From the NCBI RefSeq assembly GCF_023715155.1, contig NZ_JAMBNQ010000003.1, positions 186,001 through 250,000 on the forward strand: a DNA stretch of 64,000 nt. Direction: 5' to 3'. How positions within the stretch are numbered: the first letter of the stretch is position 1; each line of letters opens with the position of its first letter. The DNA is from Neobacillus mesonae. Its GTDB lineage: Bacteria > Bacillota > Bacilli > Bacillales > Cytobacillaceae. A model generated the notes under the pieces. The model was not told the origin of the DNA, made no database searches, and saw only the letters and a list, made by a program, of their open reading frames with translations. A program made the position numbers and the translations under genes. This document shows, one piece after another, positions 53,087 to 60,605 of this stretch.

Positions 53087-54244
53087 TTATCTTTTAGTAT
53101 AGGAGGCGAACTTTTGAAGTTCGTCTTCTTCTATTTTTGGGGTAACATCAAGATAAGTATCCGCTGTTGTTTTGATGGTTTTATGTCCCAAGCGATTTGA
53201 TACATATTTGAGGCTTGTACCTGATTCAAGTAGCAATACTGCATGTGTGTGTCTGAAACCGTGGGTGCCTTTATATTCAACACCAGCTTTTTTGCAATAA
53301 TCTTGCATGGTTTCACGAATAGTAGAAGGCGTTAAATAATGCCCGTTATAATTTTGAAAGATAATGCTGTCCTCATTTTTGCGGAATCTTGGGTTTCCTA
53401 AAATCAATTCATTTTGCTTCATCTTGAACTTCTTTAATTCACGTACTAAATCATTATCAATCTTGATCGTACGATAGGAAGAAGAATTTTTTAATGTTGT
53501 CAATTTTACATTGTTATTATCATCACGACTTGTTTGTTTGTCGATCGTTACTTTATCTCCATTAATATCTTCCCATCTTAAGGCTAATGCTTCACTTATC
53601 CTTAAACCAGTTTTGCTTAAAAAAAGCATGAGCATATAATAAAGCTGGTAATCAGGAAAGCGTTGATGCTTATATGTTTTCATGAAATCCAATAACTGAT
53701 TTAATTCTTCAAGGCTGAAATATTTTACTTTTTCCTTCTTTATAGCGACAGAATCTTGGACAGGAACCTTTAATTTATCAGCAGGATTTTTTTCAAGCAC
53801 TTCAAGTTCGTGAACTGCATAATGGAAAATACTTTTTATATAAGAGAGATACTTCAATCTTGAACCAAAAGAATATTTTTCTTTTCCGTTTTCATCTAGT
53901 TCACCAAATGTAGCCATCCATCTTTTTATTTCTGGTCTATGAATCGTCATAATTTTTTTATGTCCAAAGGTGGGCAAAACGTGATTCCTTATAATGACTT
54001 CAATTTGTTTAAATGTCGATTCCTTTACATTAGCTTTTTTATGTTCAAGCCAATCTTTCACAACTTCATCAAAAAGCATATTTCTATCATTTATCGTTTG
54101 TCCGTAATATTTTCTTTCTTCAACTTTTGCAGCTTCAATTTCTGCTTCCTTTTTTGTTCTGAAAGTGCCAAGGCTTACTAATTTTCCATCCTTGTGAACA
54201 CGTGCTTGCCATTTTCCACTGGCTAACTTTCTGAAGTTTGCCAT
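53087..54244 (-). CDS. int: Tyrosine recombinase / phage-type integrase
   Basis: A 385-aa integrase. An AP2-like arm-binding domain lies at the N-terminus (about residues 1-50), a SAM-like core-binding domain at about 58-150, and the catalytic domain from about 175. Active-site residues are Arg215 (TGLRISEALALRW), His328 and Arg331 (HGFRHTH), His354 (LGHKTI) and nucleophile Tyr364 (DTYLDV), so it looks functional. It is the outermost gene of the element at its sufB end, transcribed leftward behind the repressor gene with an 8-base gap. Confidence 0.95.
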   Translation of the reverse strand: MANFRKLASGKWQARVHKDGKLVSLGTFRTKKEAEIEAAKVEERKYYGQTINDRNMLFDEVVKDWLEHKKANVKESTFKQIEVIIRNHVLPTFGHKKIMTIHRPEIKRWMATFGELDENGKEKYSFGSRLKYLSYIKSIFHYAVHELEVLEKNPADKLKVPVQDSVAIKKEKVKYFSLEELNQLLDFMKTYKHQRFPDYQLYYMLMLFLSKTGLRISEALALRWEDINGDKVTIDKQTSRDDNNNVKLTTLKNSSSYRTIKIDNDLVRELKKFKMKQNELILGNPRFRKNEDSIIFQNYNGHYLTPSTIRETMQDYCKKAGVEYKGTHGFRHTHAVLLLESGTSLKYVSNRLGHKTIKTTADTYLDVTPKIEEDELQKFASYTKR

Positions 54245-54251
54245 GGTTAAA

Positions 54252-54656
54252 TCACTTCCTTTTTAACAATTCCTCTACGATGGGTTCTAATATGTTTGCT
54301 ACTGCAATTTGTAAATCTTTTGTGAGCGGTTTTTTCTTAAAATAAATTTTTAGGTGCTCTGAATTTTTTAATAAATAGTAAAGGTCATATCCTGAAGGAT
54401 TATGTTCCAATTTTTCATATTGCATATCTTCTACTATTTCAGTTGGGAGATACCCTGCCATCTCTAGCAAATCAGGCAATGGAATATTAAGCCCTGCGGC
54501 AATCTTTTCAAGCGTTTCAACTTTTGGAATCCCCCGTTTTCCTGTTTCAACTTGAGAAAGGTAAGAGTGTGCGACCCCTGACAATTCACTAAGTTTCCTA
54601 ATAGAAAGTCCTTTTTCTTTTCTTAACTGCCGTAATTCCTCTCCAAATTCTCTCAC
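54252..54656 (-). CDS. XRE-family phage-type repressor
   Basis: A 134-aa protein with an N-terminal lambda-repressor-like helix-turn-helix (about residues 6-65; LSIRKLSELSGVAHSYLSQ) and a short C-terminal helical domain. No peptidase-type LexA motif is visible, so SOS autocleavage is not expected. The start is GTG at 54656 behind AGGGAGATGAAATA. It lies between the integrase and a divergent excisionase-like gene, with three direct repeats and two opposed promoters in between, the usual immunity switch. Confidence 0.88.
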   Translation of the reverse strand: MREFGEELRQLRKEKGLSIRKLSELSGVAHSYLSQVETGKRGIPKVETLEKIAAGLNIPLPDLLEMAGYLPTEIVEDMQYEKLEHNPSGYDLYYLLKNSEHLKIYFKKKPLTKDLQIAVANILEPIVEELLKRK

Positions 54657-54692
54657 TATTTCATCTCCCTCTTTCTATTTGAATCCTATTTC

Positions 54693-54793
54693 ATTTTAAT
54701 TCATTCGGTTGCAAAAGTAAACTATTTTTTAGATATGTTTGCAAATACATAACAAAAGTGTTATTATGCGATTGCGGTCGCAAATAGTAAATA
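54693..54793. promoter_or_regulatory. Divergent immunity region: two promoters and three direct-repeat operators
   Basis: Leftward promoter: TTTACT (complement of 54716-54721), 17 bases, TAAAAT (complement of 54693-54698), driving the repressor. Rightward promoter: TTGCAA (54739-54744), 17 bases, TATTAT (54762-54767), driving the excisionase-like gene. Direct repeats TTGCAAAAGTAAAC (54709), TTGCAAATACATAAC (54739) and TCGCAAATAGTAAAT (54778) overlap both promoters, as operators for the XRE repressor would. Confidence 0.7.
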
Positions 54794-54815
54794 ATTCACC
54801 GAAAGGAGTTCGCTA

Positions 54816-55106
54816 ATGTTTAACATCAGCTTAAATGAAGACGAATTAAAAACGATCTATCTTGAAGAAGTACAAAAACGATTAGAAGATTGGGAGCAAC
54901 AAACACTGCTCATGGATATGAAAGAACTTTGTAAAATGCTTTCGTTAAGCAGACCAACAGTAGAAAAATTATTTATATACAATCCGAACTTTCCTTCCAT
55001 GCGAGTAGGGAAGAAGTGGTTGTTTCCTCGTAAAGAAGTAGAGGAATATATCAAACGTTGGTCTATTGATGTTAGGAAAAAAGGCTGCGTTATAGAATGT
55101 GATTAG
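54816..55106 (+). CDS. Helix-turn-helix excisionase-like protein
   Basis: A 96-aa protein with an acidic N-terminal helix and a MerR/excisionase-like winged helix (MDMKELCKMLSLSRPTVEKL, then MRVGKKWLFPRKEVEEYI). Proteins of this type direct excision or activate early genes in phages and integrative elements. AAAGGAGTTCGCTA precedes the ATG. It is the first rightward gene after the immunity switch, so it should be expressed on induction. Confidence 0.8.
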   Translation: MFNISLNEDELKTIYLEEVQKRLEDWEQQTLLMDMKELCKMLSLSRPTVEKLFIYNPNFPSMRVGKKWLFPRKEVEEYIKRWSIDVRKKGCVIECD

Positions 55107-55162
55107 AAAGCTTATTGAGGACAAAATTATTGTCAGTGTCGATGAAATTTTTTAATTTAAAT

Positions 55163-55228
55163 GGAAACCGTGGTTTCCGTGCGAGATAAATGATACGAAT
55201 AAAAATAACGCCTTCCAAAAAGAAGGCG
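55163..55228 (+). promoter_or_regulatory. 16-bp palindrome and hairpin before the polymerase cassette
   Basis: GGAAACC-GT-GGTTTCC (55163-55178) is a perfect palindrome. CGCCTTC (55209-55215) and GAAGGCG (55222-55228) form a hairpin around CAAAAA just before the ribosome binding site of the 192-aa gene. They could be an operator and an attenuator-like structure; no T-run follows. Function is inference. Confidence 0.45.
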
Positions 55229-55245
55229 CAGAAAGGATTTTATTA

Positions 55246-55824
55246 ATGGATATACAAAAAGATTACTCCTTAGATGATTTTAAGGTAAACCAAGACTTTT
55301 CTCAACACGAATTGGTTAAAAAGCAAATCATTAAAGTACCAGTACGTAAGCCAGACAAATCCTGGTTTGTTCGTGTTCATCAGAATGAAAAATATAGAGG
55401 TACATTTTATCTTTTGGAAATCTCAGATGCCTTCGGGAAAGAACTTTATTTGGTGGCTAGTAGTGTATCAGCGGAAATATATGCTGAATTTCATCAATAT
55501 ATGAAAGCTCAAACCATCTACACAGCTATTACGAAGCAGGGTGATGTGTTTTTGTGGCCAATCCCACAACCAGGGCCTGATGGCAAAGATCTTGAATGGT
55601 GGCAGACTGCACGGGAAGCGGCACAAGGAGCTATTGAGAAATGGTCCCGAGTTGTCGCCAATCAGAATATTGGTGGTTATGATTGTTATCATGCAGAAGG
55701 GAACCTTGCAGACCCAAATTGGCCAGATGAAGATTTCCAAAGTTTATTGCTCAAAGCCTTTAAACATAGAATTATTGATAATATGGACCATGAAGCCCTC
55801 AATAAATTACGAGGAATGTCGTGA
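55246..55824 (+). CDS. Unknown 192-aa protein coupled to a family A DNA polymerase
   Basis: I do not recognise this family. The protein is acidic and aromatic-rich, with a predicted mixed beta-strand N-terminal half (FVRVHQNEKYRGTFYLLEIS, ELYLVASSVSAEIY) and a Trp-rich middle (DLEWWQTAREAAQGAIEKWS), ending in an acidic helical tail. It has no signal peptide or membrane segment. Its stop overlaps the polymerase start (GTGA, 55821-55824), so both are made together. The strand-rich N-terminal half would suit a nucleic-acid-binding or polymerase-accessory protein, but this is a guess from context. Confidence 0.7.
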   Translation: MDIQKDYSLDDFKVNQDFSQHELVKKQIIKVPVRKPDKSWFVRVHQNEKYRGTFYLLEISDAFGKELYLVASSVSAEIYAEFHQYMKAQTIYTAITKQGDVFLWPIPQPGPDGKDLEWWQTAREAAQGAIEKWSRVVANQNIGGYDCYHAEGNLADPNWPDEDFQSLLLKAFKHRIIDNMDHEALNKLRGMS

Positions 55825-57569
55825 AATTTGAAGGTTTTAAAGAAATCTGGGCTGTAGACTTTGAATTTTCATCAGGCCCAGACCTTTTGCCAAGACCTGT
55901 CTGTATGGTAGCCCTAGAATTGCGAACGCAGCGAGAAATTAGGCTTTGGCTTTGGGATAAAGCTTCAGTACCAATTCCTTTTAATATAGGACCTGATACT
56001 TTATATATTGCCTATTTTGCTTCAGCAGAAATCAGCTGCTATTTGGCATTAGGATGGGAAATTCCTGTGCATATATTGGATTTGTATGTGGAATATCGAA
56101 ATCTGACAAATGGAAAGACAATTCCTTATAGTCGAAGCCTTTTGGGAGCATTAACTTATTTCGGACTAGATCCTATGTTAGCTTCTGAAAAGAAAGAAAT
56201 GCGGGATTTGGCCATAAGAGGTGGCCCTTATTCCAGCGCTGAAGAAAAAGCTTTATTGGATTATTGTTCGGAAGATGTTTATGCCTTAAATAAAATATTC
56301 CCGTGTATGAAGGATCGGATTCATCTAGGTCAGGCCTTGATCCGTGGCCGTTATATGTGGGCAGTTGCTCAAATGGAGCGGTATGGGATACCTATCGACA
56401 CTCATTTATTAAAGCACTTGATGGATCATTGGGAAGAAATCAAATCACGATTAATAGCCGATGTCGATAATGATTTTCATGTATATGAAGGCACTACGTT
56501 CAAGGTAGATAAATGGGAGCGTTGGCTGGTGGAAAATAAAATTCCATGGCCGACAACCGAAAATGGGAACTTGAAATTGGACGATGAAACCTTTAAAGAT
56601 GCGTGTAAATCGTTTCCTCAACTGCAACCCCTGCGGGATTTGCGGTACATTTTAGGTCAGTTGAAGCTGAATAAACTTGCCGTTGGTGCGGATGGAAGGA
56701 ATCGTTGTATGTTAAGCCCTTTTCAGTCACGGACGGGCAGGAATCAGCCAAGTAACAGCAAATTCATCTTTGGACCTGCGGTCTGGCTTCGGAGCCTGAT
56801 TAAACCAGAATGCGGGAAATCTATTGCTTACGTTGATTGGAGCCAACAGGAATTTGGAATAGCGGCAGCCTTATCCAATGATGAAAAAATGAAACAAGCT
56901 TATTTAAGTGGAGACCCATATTTAGAATTTGCCAAACAAGCTGGAGCTGTGCCGATGGATGCAACTAAAAAAAGTCATAAGGCTATAAGGGACCAATATA
57001 AAGCCTGTGTCTTGGCCACTCAATATGGGATGGGTGCTGAGTCACTAGCAGACAAGATTCAGGACATTCCTTTAAAAGCAAGGCGGTTATTAAATGCCCA
57101 TAAGGAAACGTATCAAATGTTTTGGAAATGGTCGGACGCAGCAGTTAATTCTGCTATTCTTAACGGACATATTCAAAGCGTATTAGGCTGGGACCTTGCT
57201 GTCGAGAGCGGCTATAATTTCCGAATGCTGCAAAACTTCCCGATGCAGGCAAATGGAGCGGAAATGCTGCGTTTAGGCTGTATTATTGCTTTGGAACGAG
57301 GTGTAAAAGTATTGGCACCTATACATGATGCGATTCTGATTGAAGCAGATAGCAGCAACATTCAAGAAGCGGTAGCCATTACCCAAGCGGCATTAGTTGA
57401 TGCATCAAAAATTATACTAAAAGACTTTCCCTTACGTTCCGATGCTGATATTTTTCATTATCCTGATCGTTATGAAGATGAACGAGGTAAAGAAACGTTT
57501 GAAAAAATTATAAAAATCCTAAATGAATTAGGCGGTGGGAAATTTGTTCAAGCAATTCAGGTTAGCTGA
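55821..57569 (+). CDS. Stand-alone family A DNA polymerase with 3'-5' exonuclease domain
   Basis: A 582-aa PolI-like enzyme without the 5' nuclease domain. Exonuclease-like Asp13 and Glu15 (AVDFEFSSG) and YCSEDVYAL (about 148-156) are present. In the polymerase part SRTGRNQPS (303-311) is the T/RTGR motif, motif A is YVDWSQQEFG with Asp339 and Glu344, motif B keeps Arg390, Lys394 and Tyr402-Gly403, and motif C is HDAIL with Asp503 (the usual HDE has become HDA). It should be active. The GTG start overlaps the previous stop. Such enzymes occur in phages and mobile elements; here it is presumably the element's own replicase. It is too diverged and short to be the housekeeping PolI. Confidence 0.9.
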   Translation: MKFEGFKEIWAVDFEFSSGPDLLPRPVCMVALELRTQREIRLWLWDKASVPIPFNIGPDTLYIAYFASAEISCYLALGWEIPVHILDLYVEYRNLTNGKTIPYSRSLLGALTYFGLDPMLASEKKEMRDLAIRGGPYSSAEEKALLDYCSEDVYALNKIFPCMKDRIHLGQALIRGRYMWAVAQMERYGIPIDTHLLKHLMDHWEEIKSRLIADVDNDFHVYEGTTFKVDKWERWLVENKIPWPTTENGNLKLDDETFKDACKSFPQLQPLRDLRYILGQLKLNKLAVGADGRNRCMLSPFQSRTGRNQPSNSKFIFGPAVWLRSLIKPECGKSIAYVDWSQQEFGIAAALSNDEKMKQAYLSGDPYLEFAKQAGAVPMDATKKSHKAIRDQYKACVLATQYGMGAESLADKIQDIPLKARRLLNAHKETYQMFWKWSDAAVNSAILNGHIQSVLGWDLAVESGYNFRMLQNFPMQANGAEMLRLGCIIALERGVKVLAPIHDAILIEADSSNIQEAVAITQAALVDASKIILKDFPLRSDADIFHYPDRYEDERGKETFEKIIKILNELGGGKFVQAIQVS

Positions 57570-57912
57570 TGGTGAATACTTATCTGAGTTTTCCAAGCAA
57601 CGGCATGAAATGAAGAAAACTAAAAAGAAGAATGTTAAGCCTTACATTCGAAACGTGGAGTTAAACTGGGTCCGTCAAGCAATGGATTCCAAATATAAAA
57701 AACCACTGGTTACGTTATTGGTGCTGTACTACAGTAGCCTAAACAAAGATAAACGATTCTATATTCCTTCTAGCAAACTTGAAGAATGGGGAATTACAAG
57801 GCAGACATATTGCCTTACCTTAAAAGAACTAGCGGATAAAGGGCTAATAGAAATTCAAAAAAGTCAAGGAAGTAAAACGAGGATTAAGGTCCTCAAATTA
57901 GTGGAAAGTTGA
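57535..57912 (+). CDS. Winged-helix DNA-binding protein of the element
   Basis: A basic protein of up to 125 aa. Residues from about 37 on read as a winged helix: LNWVRQAMDSKYKKPLVTLL, IPSSKLEEWGITRQTYCLTL (recognition helix), LADKGLIEIQKSQGSKTRIKVLKL. A lysine-rich stretch (MKKTKKKNVK) precedes it. The start is uncertain: GTG 57535 lies inside the polymerase gene, and ATG 57610 would give about 100 aa. It could be a replication initiator or regulator that acts on the palindromic region right after it; this is inference. Confidence 0.65.
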   Translation: MGNLFKQFRLADGEYLSEFSKQRHEMKKTKKKNVKPYIRNVELNWVRQAMDSKYKKPLVTLLVLYYSSLNKDKRFYIPSSKLEEWGITRQTYCLTLKELADKGLIEIQKSQGSKTRIKVLKLVES

Positions 57913-57949
57913 GGAATTAATCCGCTTTATTATCAAAGGTACCAGTACC

Positions 57950-58089
57950 TATAAAGTATATTTATATAAAATACTTACTTAATAAATTTAATTAAGTAAT
58001 ATAAATAATTAATAAATAGACCAGGTGTTAAGTCGTACATATATTACACATTTGCGACCTTACATTTGTGTAAATGTGACTTAACACCT
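57950..58089. other. Palindrome-rich AT region, candidate replication origin
   Basis: AGGTAC-CA-GTACCT (57938-57951) and ACTTAAT/ATTAAGT (about 57977-57997) are followed by a 67-bp structure: AGGTGTTAAGTC (58023-58034) and its exact complement (58078-58089), with CACATTT (58047-58053) and AAATGTG (58072-58078) nested inside and TTACACA/TGTGTAA as an alternative inner stem. No gene is visible between 57913 and 58129. The place next to a replicase and a DNA-binding protein suggests an origin; a terminator is possible. Confidence 0.5.
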
Positions 58090-58129
58090 TCTGTCAAGTG
58101 GACAAATAGTAAATTTCTTTAAAGGGGTA

Positions 58130-58468
58130 TTGAATATTAAACTTGAAGACGGACTAACTAATTCTGAAAAACAAATATTAAATAAACTTGATCCTCCCGA
58201 GCAAAAAAACATGCTTCAGGTGTTAAGAAATTTAGGAGAGGGTTATCGAATTGTGATAATCGATTCAGGAATTTGTTTGTTATATGATTTACAGAATGGA
58301 TATGATATTGAAATCGAGGGCGGATGTGATGAAAAGCAGGAATTTTCTATTTATTTATGGGAAAATCAAACACGACTTCTTGAAATCCGTCATGCAAAAG
58401 GAATTAGCGATTTAAAATTTGAATTGGACCAGCTATGTGAAAAATATCGATTCCATATTATTCAATAA
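58130..58468 (+). CDS. Hypothetical protein of the element (112 aa)
   Basis: I do not recognise the family. A 112-aa acidic protein: an N-terminal helical part (TNSEKQILNKLDPPEQKNML), a beta-rich centre (YRIVIIDSGICLLYDL, YDIEIEGG, FSIYLWENQTRLLEIRHA) and a C-terminal helix. The TTG start follows AAAGGGG very closely, so the start is uncertain. A terminator follows at once. The gene lies alone between the palindromic region and the second gene block of the element. Confidence 0.6.
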   Translation: MNIKLEDGLTNSEKQILNKLDPPEQKNMLQVLRNLGEGYRIVIIDSGICLLYDLQNGYDIEIEGGCDEKQEFSIYLWENQTRLLEIRHAKGISDLKFELDQLCEKYRFHIIQ

Positions 58469-58469
58469 A

Positions 58470-58500
58470 AAGACCAGCCTTTGATGGGGCTGGCTTTTTG
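58470..58500 (+). terminator. Intrinsic terminator
   Basis: AAAG-A-CCAGCC pairs with GGCTGG-CTTT apart from one bulged A (CCAGCC 58475-58480, GGCTGG 58489-58494), followed by TTTTTGTTTT. Confidence 0.85.
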
Positions 58501-58637
58501 TTTTGGCGGTGAAAAAATATTGGCTAAGGTCAGTTTCAAAGGCTTATTAATTAGGATGCCTTAAAGCATAAACGATTAATCCTATTGGAATAATAAAGTT
58601 AAGGATAAAAAATAAATATTAAACGAGGTGTGTTTCA

Positions 58638-58919
58638 ATGGATGAACGTGAATTAATCCAAGAAGCGAAACGGGCTTATCACCGAGAATATATGAGAGAT
58701 TATCGAAAGTTAAACCCAGAAAAAGTACAAGGGTATCGTGATAATTGGTTTTTGAAAAGAGCATTGATAGCAAAGGAAGTAAAGATGGAGAAACCACTAG
58801 AATCCATGACACCTAAAGAGCAAGCCTTATTTGAATTGGAACAATTGAAAAATAAGCAACTTGAAATAGAGGCAAGAGAAGCAATGAAATATGAGCCATC
58901 TGTCGCAACATTTTACTGA
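58638..58919 (+). CDS. Small phage-like hypothetical protein (93 aa)
   Basis: A 93-aa highly charged, probably all-helical protein: AKRAYHREYMRDYRKLNPEK is rich in Tyr, Arg and Lys, and the C-terminal half has a Glu/Leu/Lys heptad-like stretch (FELEQLKNKQLEIEAREAMK) that may form a coiled coil. Similar small proteins occur among phage genes of unknown function. AACGAGGTGTGTTTCA precedes the ATG. It lies 20 bases before the ClpP-like protease gene and is probably co-transcribed. Confidence 0.65.
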   Translation: MDERELIQEAKRAYHREYMRDYRKLNPEKVQGYRDNWFLKRALIAKEVKMEKPLESMTPKEQALFELEQLKNKQLEIEAREAMKYEPSVATFY

Positions 58920-58939
58920 GGAAAGAAGAGGACAGCCAA

Positions 58940-59587
58940 ATGGCGAACAAAATTATGATCAAAGGTGCAATAGTTTCAAATAATGATTACCCCGTTTACG
59001 AATGGCTTGATATAGAAGCCACAAGCCCTAGAATCGTTCATAACCAACTTGCTGCGGCTAATGGTCAGCCTGTGGAAGTAGATATTAACTCTGGTGGCGG
59101 AGATGTGTTCGCTGGGAGTGAAATCTATTCGGCTTTAAGAGCTTATTCTCTCAATGGCGGTCATGTTGGAGTAAATATTGTCGGCTTGGCAGCAAGTGCA
59201 GCATCGGTTATTGCTATGGCAGGGGATGTGGTGCGAATCACTCCTGTGGGGCAGATTATGATTCACAATGCCTACATTAATGGCGCAAACGGCGATTATA
59301 GGGACATGAATCATATGTCAGGTGTGTTAAAGAACGTGAATCAAACTCTGGCAAATGCCTACCGATTAAAGACGGGCAAAACCGAAGCGGAGCTTCTATC
59401 GATGTTGGATGCAGAAACCTGGCTCACTCCTGAAGCTGCTTTATTACATGGTTTCGTTGATGAAATCCTGTTTGACGATCGATCACAGCAGGGATTAAGT
59501 TTTGATGGAAGAAGTAAGTTAGCTACTTATCAAACGAGAAAGATGGCAGCACAATTAAAATTAATGAAATTGAAAGTAGGTATCTAA
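58940..59587 (+). CDS. ClpP-like head-maturation protease (phage S14-type)
   Basis: A 215-aa ClpP-fold serine protease of the phage prohead type. Catalytic residues are Ser86 in GLAASAAS, His109 in QIMIHNAY and probably the acidic residue of LDAETWLTPEAALLHGFVDE (about 156-175); the oxyanion-side motif is DINSGGGDVFAG. The final DETWLT-like segment distinguishes it from housekeeping ClpP, which has no such short form. In phages it cleaves scaffold or capsid proteins during head maturation and sits beside portal and capsid genes; none is present here. The product could be a remnant or act on another phage's head proteins. Confidence 0.88.
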   Translation: MANKIMIKGAIVSNNDYPVYEWLDIEATSPRIVHNQLAAANGQPVEVDINSGGGDVFAGSEIYSALRAYSLNGGHVGVNIVGLAASAASVIAMAGDVVRITPVGQIMIHNAYINGANGDYRDMNHMSGVLKNVNQTLANAYRLKTGKTEAELLSMLDAETWLTPEAALLHGFVDEILFDDRSQQGLSFDGRSKLATYQTRKMAAQLKLMKLKVGI

Positions 59588-59589
59588 CG

Positions 59590-60153
59590 GTGAAAATTAC
59601 AAAAGAGCAATTGCCAAGTAAAGAACAGAAAAAGCGTGGTTTACAGTGGTTTCAGAAAGAGGAACCAGCTGAGAAGCCATATGATGGGAAAGTCAAGGTA
59701 CGGATAACGGAGCAAGAATATAATGCAGTTATCTCTGCATGCCATATGAAGAATCAGGGGTCTATACGCTTTGTTAGAACGGCACTTGAAGGCATCGATG
59801 AGGTGGATGGTTTAATCCAACCACAAACAGAGGAAGACCCTCAGGATTGGCTGACGCTTGAGTTTGATAAGGAAGCAAAGGAATCATTGGGTCAAGCTGC
59901 TAACAAGGCAAAGATGACGCTTGAGGAATTTGTTCGGGCGTTGGTTTGGACAAAGGTAAAGAAGACGTTTAAAGCTCAGAAGAAACAAGATGAACGACGG
60001 ATGGAACAACGGAGGAAAGAAAACTATCGGGCTGTTATGATTCGATTGGAACCAGATCTGATTCAACAATTTGAATTAAAATTCGGAAGAATCAATAGTA
60101 TCACCGATATTGAAAACACACTAAAAAAATTATTACAAAAAGAACTCGCCTAG
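59590..60153 (+). CDS. Unknown protein with three ribbon-helix-helix-like repeats
   Basis: A 187-aa basic protein; I do not recognise a named family. Three segments share a strand-helix-helix pattern: KVKVRITEQEYNAVISA with SIRFVRTALEG (about 35-70), WLTLEFDKEAKESLGQA with TLEEFVRALVW (about 87-122), and RAVMIRLEPDLIQQFEL with SITDIENTLKKLL (about 145-184). A positively charged linker (KKTFKAQKKQDERRMEQRRK) lies between the second and third. MobC-type relaxosome proteins and Arc/MetJ regulators use this fold. The start (GTG 59590) lies two bases after the protease stop, so the two are coupled. DNA binding is inference. Confidence 0.65.
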   Translation: MKITKEQLPSKEQKKRGLQWFQKEEPAEKPYDGKVKVRITEQEYNAVISACHMKNQGSIRFVRTALEGIDEVDGLIQPQTEEDPQDWLTLEFDKEAKESLGQAANKAKMTLEEFVRALVWTKVKKTFKAQKKQDERRMEQRRKENYRAVMIRLEPDLIQQFELKFGRINSITDIENTLKKLLQKELA

Positions 60154-60168
60154 TCCCCCCTGTAAAAA

Positions 60169-60312
60169 ATGATGGGCTTCGCCCAGGGTACCGATGACGG
60201 GAGAAGAATTTTTCTGCGTGATGCTTACATGTATTTTTTTGGAAGATTTTTAAAGAAATGCCCGAATATTATCGGAACTAAACGTTTCTTCAATGTTTTA
60301 GCAGCATTTTAA
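60169..60312 (+). CDS. Possible 47-aa micro-gene
   Basis: An open frame from ATGATG to TAA encodes a 47-aa basic, aromatic peptide with GTDDGRRIFLRDAYMYFFGR in its first half. It ends inside the stem of a terminator, as real genes often do. Against it: no ribosome binding site precedes the ATG (only CCCCCCTGTAAAAA), and no known family was recognised. It may be a remnant of a longer gene. Confidence 0.3.
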   Translation: MMGFAQGTDDGRRIFLRDAYMYFFGRFLKKCPNIIGTKRFFNVLAAF

Positions 60313-60329
60313 AAAGTAGCTGCTTTTTT
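60300..60329 (+). terminator. Intrinsic terminator
   Basis: AGCAGC (60300-60305) pairs with GCTGCT (60319-60324) around a 13-base loop, followed by TTTTTATTTG. Confidence 0.7.
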
Positions 60330-60605
60330 ATTTGATGGAATATTAATTGGAGAAATAAAAGGGCATTAAGAAAGCAAAGGACAGACCCATTGCCTAGAGT
60401 GATCTAAAATTATTTATATTCAGTAAAGTCTCTCTTTTTCCCTTTCGACAGATTTGTGAACGAATAACGGAATCCAAACCGACTCATAAGTGGGCTGTTT
60501 ATAGCTTTTTTATTATCGTACTTTTACACTTTATTGATATAATTAAGGGTAAACGTAAAAAAGTGTAAGATGTTATTATAAAATTGATCTTTTTGGGGTG
60601 ATGAT

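Larger units (their letters stand above)
60154..60605. other. 452-bp region with GC-rich segment, micro-ORF, terminator and AT-rich remainder
   Basis: The left part (60154-60330) holds a C6 run, a TGGGC-TTC-GCCCA hairpin, a possible 47-codon gene and a terminator. The rest (60331-60605) contains no gene; it ends in the GGGGTGATGAT binding site of the HEAT gene. No copy of the sequence at the sufB-integrase junction was found here. Confidence 0.6.
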
